The position numbers were made by a program, and so were the translations under genes. Positions 13,773 through 18,349 of a stretch of 18,349 nucleotides of DNA are shown here, in pieces; the first letter of the stretch is position 1; the number at the start of each line of letters is the position of its first letter. This DNA comes from Dehalococcoidia bacterium (GTDB lineage: Bacteria > Chloroflexota > Dehalococcoidia > GIF9 > AB-539-J10): the NCBI GenBank assembly GCA_029857995.1, contig JAOUFZ010000011.1:1-18349 (forward strand). The letters run 5' to 3'. The notes beneath the pieces are model-generated. The model was given only the letters and a program-made list of their open reading frames with translations. It did not search any database and had not been told where the DNA came from.

Positions 13773-13964
13773 ATGCCACCGCTACCTAAAAAGAAAACTG
13801 CTAAAGCGCGCCAAGGGAAAAGGCGCAGCCATCTTAGACTAACCCCGCCTGCCCTCGATGTATGCTCACATTGTCACAGTCCTAAGTTACCTCATCATGT
13901 TTGCCCTACCTGCGGCTGGTACAACGACAGGGAAGTGATCGAGGTCAAGCCCGCTAAGAAATAG
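13773..13964 (+). CDS. rpmF: 50S ribosomal protein L32
   Basis: 63 residues, normal for L32. The basic N-terminus (PLPKKKTAKARQGKRRSH) is followed by LTPPALDVCSHC and VCPTCGWYNDREVIEV, which form a C-x2-C...C-x2-C zinc ribbon (zinc-binding paralogue type). It has a strong AAGGAGGAG at 13757-13765, 7 bases before ATG. It follows yceD as in most bacteria, although a palindromic element now lies between them, and it precedes fabD by 5 bp. Confidence 0.97.
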   Translation: MPPLPKKKTAKARQGKRRSHLRLTPPALDVCSHCHSPKLPHHVCPTCGWYNDREVIEVKPAKK

Positions 13965-13969
13965 TTCGC

Positions 13970-14905
13970 ATGGCTGAATTATCCAAGGTAGCTTATGTTT
14001 TCCCAGGACAGGGCTCCCAAAGCACCGGTATGGGGTTGGACCTTTACAACAGCTATCCTTCAGGCAAGGAAGTCTTTGATGAAGCTGATGCCTCTCTAGG
14101 CTTTTGCCTCTCCCGTTTGTGCTTTGAAGGTCCAGAGGAGGAATTGACGAAGACGCACAATGTCCAGCCGGCGATACTAGTCGTCAGCATTGCCTGCCTC
14201 AAAGCGCTTGACAGGGCAGCCATAGATGACTTTCTTTCTCCCAGTTTTGTGGCTGGACATAGTCTGGGTGAATACACTGCTCTGGTGGCTGCCGGTGCGC
14301 TGGGCTTAGCTGACGCCGTTTTACTGGTCAGGGAAAGAGGCAGATTAATGTATGAAGCTGGGTTAAGAAATCCCGGGAGTATGCTAGCTGTAATAGGACT
14401 TGATGAGGAAACAGTTAAGGATACATGCCTTCAAAGTGGAACTGAAATCTCCAATATAAACTGTCCTGGACAGATTGTGATTAGTGGTGCCGCCCAAGCT
14501 CTGGCTGAAGCTAATAAATTGGCCAAGACGAGAGGTGCTCGCGCCCTTATTCCTTTAAAGGTTAGCGGGGCTTTTCATTCTGCCTTGATGGAGCCAGTCA
14601 TAGCTGAATTTAGTAAGATCGTCTCGAACGTTCGGTTTCGATCACCAAGTATTCCTGTAATATCCAATGTGACTGCTCGACCATTGACCGACGTTGATTC
14701 GATAAAGGAAGAATTGGTGAAGCAACTTCGCAATTGCATCCAATGGCAAGGGTCGGTGGAATATATGATACACAGTGGAGTCACCACCTTCTATGAGATA
14801 GGTCCTGGGAAAGTGCTCAGCGGTTTAATCAGGCGGATCAATTCCGAACTGCAAGTTTTCAACGTATCAGGAATTGAAGATATAGCACAGCTAGCACATA
14901 AATAA
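13970..14905 (+). CDS. fabD: Malonyl-CoA:ACP transacylase
   Basis: 311 residues, the usual FabD length. It moves malonyl groups from CoA to acyl carrier protein to feed fatty acid synthesis in the cytoplasm. Motifs: FPGQGSQ (11-17, oxyanion loop), nucleophile Ser98 in AGHSLGEY, Arg123 in RERGRLM which binds the malonyl carboxylate, and His203 in SGAFHSALM. QIVISG and the terminal EIGPGKVLSGLI are also typical. ATG 13970 is 5 bp after rpmF, so coupled translation is likely; its own ribosome site is weak. The common neighbours plsX, fabH, fabG and acpP are absent here; nusB follows after 83 bp. Confidence 0.97.
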   Translation: MAELSKVAYVFPGQGSQSTGMGLDLYNSYPSGKEVFDEADASLGFCLSRLCFEGPEEELTKTHNVQPAILVVSIACLKALDRAAIDDFLSPSFVAGHSLGEYTALVAAGALGLADAVLLVRERGRLMYEAGLRNPGSMLAVIGLDEETVKDTCLQSGTEISNINCPGQIVISGAAQALAEANKLAKTRGARALIPLKVSGAFHSALMEPVIAEFSKIVSNVRFRSPSIPVISNVTARPLTDVDSIKEELVKQLRNCIQWQGSVEYMIHSGVTTFYEIGPGKVLSGLIRRINSELQVFNVSGIEDIAQLAHK

Positions 14906-14988
14906 GGTCTAACTAACTAGTACCCCATGAAGAATTCGTCTCTCTCTTTTTCCCGGAAGCCTCGAAGATCTTTCGGAGTGAGCAAATA

Positions 14989-15405
14989 ATGGCTGGCATC
15001 CGACGAAAGGCAAGAATCGCTGCTCTTCAGGCGCTTTATGAGCTTGATTGCACGAGGCATAAGGTAGAGGAAACGTCAGCTCGCTTAAGAGCAGGGGAGA
15101 CACTGACTCAAGAAGTACTTAGCTTCAGTGAAGAGCTTGTGAGGGGTGTGGTGCAGCACAAATCTGAGCTGGATGCTCTTATCAAAAGATTTGCCCCAGC
15201 CTTTCCCTTAGAGCAAATGTCTATCATTGATAGGAATATTTTGCGCATGGCTATTTTTGAAATCTTATTTAGTGACAAGACTCCGCTCAAGGTGGCTATA
15301 AATGAGGCTATAGAGTTAGCCAAAGAATTTGGAAGCGATTCTTCCCCCCGATTGATCAACGGAGTATTAGGCTCAATAATAACCGAACGTGGTGTAAAAC
15401 AATAA
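14989..15405 (+). CDS. nusB: Transcription antitermination factor NusB
   Basis: 138 residues, normal for NusB, the all-helical protein that with S10 (NusE) binds boxA in rRNA leaders and prevents early termination. Family features: RRKARIAALQALYELD at the N-terminus, a middle RFAPAFPLEQMSIIDRNILRMAIFEIL, and the strongly conserved TPLKVAINEAIELAKEFGSDSSPRLINGVLG near the end (quoted in part). GGAG lies 10 bases before ATG 14989. A 20-codon frame ends at TAATG, overlapping the start by one base, which might couple translation. The gene closes the yceD-rpmF-fabD cluster. Confidence 0.95.
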   Translation: MAGIRRKARIAALQALYELDCTRHKVEETSARLRAGETLTQEVLSFSEELVRGVVQHKSELDALIKRFAPAFPLEQMSIIDRNILRMAIFEILFSDKTPLKVAINEAIELAKEFGSDSSPRLINGVLGSIITERGVKQ

Positions 15406-15406
15406 A

Positions 15407-15429
15407 GCCCACCAGGAGACGTGGGGCCT
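15407..15429 (+). terminator. Possible terminator hairpin after nusB
   Basis: GCCCAC pairs with GTGGGGC around an AGGAGAC loop, with one bulged base, directly after the nusB stop. The following CTTGTCTG has no T-run, so efficiency is uncertain. Confidence 0.35.
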
Positions 15430-15484
15430 TGTCTGCTCTCCGATAACCTCTTAACCGACGGTGTCTCATGGAACACAAGTTTTG

Positions 15485-15512
15485 TTGAAATATAGTTCCT
15501 GTGGTGTAAAAT
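15485..15512 (+). promoter_or_regulatory. Sigma-70 type promoter for the histidine kinase
   Basis: TTGAAA (15485-15490) and TAAAAT (15507-15512) are separated by 16 bases; each box matches consensus at 5 of 6 positions. Transcription would begin near 15519, about 60 bases before the kinase start codon. Confidence 0.6.
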
Positions 15513-15579
15513 TATTCTGCCGGTTTAATCTCCACTGCACGGTGACAATCCTAAGGAAGGAGTTGAAGATAGCTTCGGC

Positions 15580-16818
15580 ATGGAAGAAGAAACAAGCTCT
15601 AGTTCGGTAGAAGGGACTATGGCTAATACTGCTGTACCGAAGAGTGTCCGAAAACACTGGGCAGATAGGGTGGCCATAAAAATCGCTGACCGGTTACCAG
15701 GGAGTCAGGTATCTAGAGGTGTGCGAAGCCCTCATTTTTGGATAATCGCTGTGCTAATGGCAGTCCTTACGCTCGTTTACTATGCGGGGCATACTCCCTT
15801 GGCCAATCTCGGAAACTTTTTCACCGATGATTTCCCTCACGACTTACATCGCGCTTTGTTTCTATTGCCAATAATCTACGCTGCTCTGACCTTCAGAGTC
15901 TGGGGGGCCCTCGGTGCGTCATTTGTTCTCCTGTGCGTTGTGTTGCCACGTACCTTTTACTCTCCGTACGCTGACCCGCTGATCAGGCCGCTTATCTTTG
16001 TCTTATTGATCGCTTTCGTCGGGGTGCTAGCTGCGATACTGATGGATCGAATTGATGAAGAAAGGGAAATCATTCGGCGTCTAAAGGAAAGCCGGGAGCA
16101 ACTAATTCATGCTGAGAAACTGACATCCTTGGGTCAGCTGGCTGCCTCCATCGCCCACGAAATCAATAATCCTCTGGCTGGAGTCCTGACCTATACTAAA
16201 TTGCTAGCAAAGAAGGTGTCTGGCGACACCTTTGAGAAAAAAGAGGCTCTGGATTACCTTGCGAAGATGGAATCAGAGGTGAGCCGTTGCTCGAGGATAA
16301 TCCGAAACCTTCTCGATTTTTCCCGGCAAACCGAGCCGCATTTCAAGCTGGTAGATATTAACCAGGTCTTGGAACAGGTCCTGGCCATGGTAGGACATCA
16401 AGCTCAAATTCAAAAGGTTGAGATTGTGAAAGAGTTTAGCTCTTCCTTACCTAAGGTCATGGCTGATTTTGACCAGCTTCAGCAAGTATTCACGAATCTC
16501 ACACTGAATGCTATCCAGGCCATGTCCGGAGGGGGCAAGCTGACTCTCCGTACATCGGTGGCAAACAGCCAGGTTGAGGTTGATGTCCAGGATACAGGCT
16601 GTGGTATTTCCAAAGAGAATTTGTCCAAGCTTTTCACCCCCTTCTTCACCACTAAGGAAAAAGGCAAGGGTATAGGCTTAGGGTTAGCTGTAGTTCGGAG
16701 GATTATTGAACGACACAAAGGAAGGATCAAGGTACAAAGTGAGGTGGGGAAAGGAACCACCTTCAGCATCTACCTGGGAGTCCATGACGATGAAAAGGAC
16801 AAAAATACTCGTAGTTGA
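15580..16818 (+). CDS. Membrane-bound sensor histidine kinase
   Basis: 412 residues. Predicted membrane helices at about 53-69, 92-108, 108-123 and 137-156 form the sensor region, with no recognisable periplasmic or PAS domain. A coiled linker (RIDEEREIIRRLKESREQL) leads to the HisKA helix EKLTSLGQLAASIAHEINNPL with phosphoacceptor His193. The ATPase domain has the N box (TLNAIQAM, Asn310), G1 DTGCGI (338-343), F box FTPFFTT and G2 GIGLGLA. The order fits NtrB/AtoS-like kinases. ATG 15580 is kept although AAGGAAGGAG lies 17 bases away; ATG 15619 is the alternative. The 3' end overlaps the start of a broken response regulator frame by 29 bp. The signal sensed is unknown. Confidence 0.92.
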   Translation: MEEETSSSSVEGTMANTAVPKSVRKHWADRVAIKIADRLPGSQVSRGVRSPHFWIIAVLMAVLTLVYYAGHTPLANLGNFFTDDFPHDLHRALFLLPIIYAALTFRVWGALGASFVLLCVVLPRTFYSPYADPLIRPLIFVLLIAFVGVLAAILMDRIDEEREIIRRLKESREQLIHAEKLTSLGQLAASIAHEINNPLAGVLTYTKLLAKKVSGDTFEKKEALDYLAKMESEVSRCSRIIRNLLDFSRQTEPHFKLVDINQVLEQVLAMVGHQAQIQKVEIVKEFSSSLPKVMADFDQLQQVFTNLTLNAIQAMSGGGKLTLRTSVANSQVEVDVQDTGCGISKENLSKLFTPFFTTKEKGKGIGLGLAVVRRIIERHKGRIKVQSEVGKGTTFSIYLGVHDDEKDKNTRS

Positions 16819-16846
16819 CGATGGACTATTGCCCGCAAGTCACTAG
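16790..16846 (+). pseudogene. 5' remnant of a response regulator gene
   Basis: In the +1-shifted frame at the end of the kinase, ATG 16790 opens MKRTKILVVDDG, which is the classical first strand and acidic pair of a receiver domain, but the frame turns to unrelated sequence and stops at TAG 16844-16846 after 18 residues. The start overlapped the kinase stop, as in many kinase-regulator pairs, so a cognate regulator was probably once here and has been deleted. No further receiver motif is seen in the next 80 bp before the terminator. Confidence 0.65.
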
Positions 16847-16927
16847 GCTACTGACGCAAGGAAAGTAGACGCCAGGTGAGCGGGTTCTTACGAAGTTAGA
16901 GAGACAGTAAATTTCAGCATTGATGGG

Positions 16928-16963
16928 AAAAGGCTACCCGGAAATCGGGTAGCCTTTTATTTT
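16928..16963 (+). terminator. Strong Rho-independent terminator
   Basis: AAAAGGCTACCCG (16928-16940) and CGGGTAGCCTTTT (16946-16958) form a perfect 13-bp stem with a 5-nt loop, followed by TTTTATTTT. It ends the kinase transcript. Confidence 0.93.
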
Positions 16964-17065
16964 GGCAAAAGAATTGCAGTGATTAAGGTTAGAGGAGCTG
17001 GACAAAGGGAAAAAGGTGGCAAAGAGAAAAGAGATTACAGCACAAAGTATGAAAGGAGATTAAAA

Positions 17066-18160
17066 ATGGCTAAGAAAGGGACCTCAAAAATAAAGGAAAA
17101 GGAGGTAAAAGAGATGAAACCTGTATTAATAGTTGAAGACGAAACCATCATGAGGGAATCACTCAGGGACTGGCTTAAGGATGGGGGTTATGAGGTAGAG
17201 ACTGCTAAAGAAGGAGAAGAGGCACTGGAAAAGATAGGGAAGAAGGAGTTCAGTGTGGCAGTACTTGACCTGAGGCTGCCGGGGAAAGACGGGCTAGAGG
17301 TATTGAAGGAAGCGACGGCGAAAGACCCGAAGATAAAGGGCATAGTCATCACCGCCTATCCTTCCGTGGAAACGGCAGTGGAGGCGATGAAGATAGGGGC
17401 AGTTGATTACATGGTAAAGCCTTTTGCCCCTGATGCTCTAGAGAGGGCAATACAGGAAATACTTGGCCCCGTACAGGTGGAGGTAAAACCCAAGGAACCT
17501 AAGGAAGGAAAGGTTAAGGAAGCCGAAGCGGAACTTCCGGTGGTTGAAGAGGCCGGAATCGAGGAAGCCGAGGTTGAGGAAGCCATAGCAATAACAGAGG
17601 GAGAAATACCTGCCCATCTAGAGAAAGGCCAGGCTTACTTCAAAGAAGGCCGCTATAAGGAGGCAGTTAGGGAATTCCAGTCCATCTTGCAAGTTGCCCC
17701 CGGGCACATGGAGACTCGGGTCTGGATTCGGAAGGCGAAGGAAGCGCTGGCGAAGCCGAAGGTAGAGGTAGCTGAAGGGGAGGGAGCTGTTGAAGAAGGG
17801 ACGAAGGTATGTGTGTGGGCGAAGATGGGAGTGGTCTCATACAGGATTTGCACGCGGGACTATGACTGTCTGACCTGCGAGTTTGACCAGACGATGCAGG
17901 AGAAAATGGCTGGGGGAGGGACGACAGAGCTTGATGAAGCTGTAGAGAAGCTCATTGAGCAGCCGGGGCCGCAGAGGGTTTGCCGATATGCTCTGAAAGG
18001 GGATGTCTCCCAGCGGCTGTGCTCCCGAGTATTTCAATGTGTGACCTGTGAATTCAACCAGCTCATGCAGGATGCTTTGGAGCGGAAACTAGTCAAGCTA
18101 GCTGCTCGTCGGGAAGCGTTGCGAAAGAAGGAAGCAAAAGCTAAAGGCCAGGCTAGCTAG
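17066..18160 (+). CDS. Response regulator with TPR-like segment and two four-Cys motifs
   Basis: 364 residues from ATG 17066. The receiver domain begins MKPVLIVEDE and contains Asp68 (VLDLRLPGKDG), Thr96 (VITAYPS) and Lys118 (YMVKPF). No DNA-binding domain follows. A Glu/Val/Lys-rich linker (about 135-180) leads to a TPR-like helix pair (about 182-229: HLEKGQAYFKEGRYKEAV). The C-terminal part has two copies of C-x12-C-x5-C-x2-C: Cys249, 262, 268, 271 and Cys306, 319, 325, 328, each ending in Cys-Glu-Phe-(Asp/Asn)-Gln. These could bind a metal or an Fe-S cluster; this is inference. Two good starts exist: AAAGGAG before 17066, and AAAAGGAGGT before ATG 17114, which would begin at MKPVLI. It may serve the upstream kinase, but a terminator lies between. 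Confidence 0.85.
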   Translation: MAKKGTSKIKEKEVKEMKPVLIVEDETIMRESLRDWLKDGGYEVETAKEGEEALEKIGKKEFSVAVLDLRLPGKDGLEVLKEATAKDPKIKGIVITAYPSVETAVEAMKIGAVDYMVKPFAPDALERAIQEILGPVQVEVKPKEPKEGKVKEAEAELPVVEEAGIEEAEVEEAIAITEGEIPAHLEKGQAYFKEGRYKEAVREFQSILQVAPGHMETRVWIRKAKEALAKPKVEVAEGEGAVEEGTKVCVWAKMGVVSYRICTRDYDCLTCEFDQTMQEKMAGGGTTELDEAVEKLIEQPGPQRVCRYALKGDVSQRLCSRVFQCVTCEFNQLMQDALERKLVKLAARREALRKKEAKAKGQAS

Positions 18161-18203
18161 AATTGTAGGAAAAGGCTTAACTAAAAGCTGTCTAGACACG
18201 GAA

Positions 18204-18248
18204 AGGGCTGGGTGTCTAAAAAAACAGACCCCAGCCCCTCTTTATTGT
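18204..18248 (+). terminator. Rho-independent terminator after the response regulator
   Basis: GGGCTGGG-(T)-GTCT pairs with AGAC-CCCAGCCC across an A-rich loop (arms about 18205-18217 and 18226-18238), followed by CTCTTTATTGTTT. One bulged T interrupts the stem. Confidence 0.8.
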
Positions 18249-18349
18249 TTATTGGGAAAGACGTGGCGTCAAGGTTCACTATCTGTAAACAGTTTTTTAA
18301 AACGTTCAGTTTTTCCGCGAACTTTGCTATCATGTGAGATTGCACTACA
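18249..18349. other. Non-coding right end of the window
   Basis: AT-rich sequence without an open frame that has a credible start. A TATCAT near 18328 with a weak TTCAGT 17 bases upstream might be the promoter of a gene beyond the window, but support is poor. Confidence 0.25.

Overview
The window looks like a piece of chromosome from a Dehalococcoidia-like Chloroflexota bacterium, probably an environmental genome. This is inference. It rests on the gene content (rpmF, fabD and nusB beside trxB, rplI and dnaB), the DnaD/DnaC-type primosome genes, a DUF4870-type membrane protein, a Chloroflexi-flavoured coiled-coil protein, and interspersed GTCATT... repeats of a kind I recall from such genomes. 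Base composition is moderate. I see no rRNA, tRNA, CRISPR array, transposase or phage structural gene.

Layout, left to right. (1) 1-808: the C-terminal part of a secreted-type serpin protease inhibitor, cut by the window edge and followed by a hairpin. (2) 1086-2988: a small MerR-like HTH protein, a 156-aa coiled-coil protein and a DivIVA-like coiled-coil protein, all on the + strand. (3) 3359-5330: a UROD/MetE-like protein, a flavodoxin-fold reductase and a truncated ABC ATPase that looks like a broken gene, preceded by a 370-bp spacer holding two mutually exclusive hairpins. (4) 5461-6698: a DUF4870-type membrane protein with an extra four-helix domain, and a 57-aa membrane peptide. (5) 6822-11717, - strand: trxB, rplI, dnaB, a dnaD-like gene and a double DnaC-like AAA+ ATPase. 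They are probably one operon read from an extended -10 promoter near 11835. (6) 11875-13041, - strand: an M20D amidohydrolase. (7) 13225-15405, + strand: yceD (truncated), rpmF, fabD and nusB behind a good promoter. (8) 15580-18160: a membrane histidine kinase, the 5' remnant of a response regulator gene overlapping its end, a strong terminator, then a response regulator fused to a TPR-like segment and two identical-spacing four-cysteine motifs, closed by another terminator.

How the genes work together. The - strand block puts the replicative helicase DnaB next to a DnaD-like initiation protein and a loader-type ATPase. This resembles a helicase-loading module, but the loader has two AAA+ units in one chain and the first unit lacks the arginine of the Ser-Arg box. 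The + strand yceD-rpmF-fabD-nusB block is a housekeeping cluster; its yceD has lost the C-terminal zinc motif at a roughly 93-bp palindromic element. The kinase and the downstream Cys-rich regulator may be a signalling pair, although a terminator separates them. The most promising unusual items are the tandem loader, the HTH/coiled-coil/DivIVA-like trio, the Cys-motif response regulator and the palindromic element.
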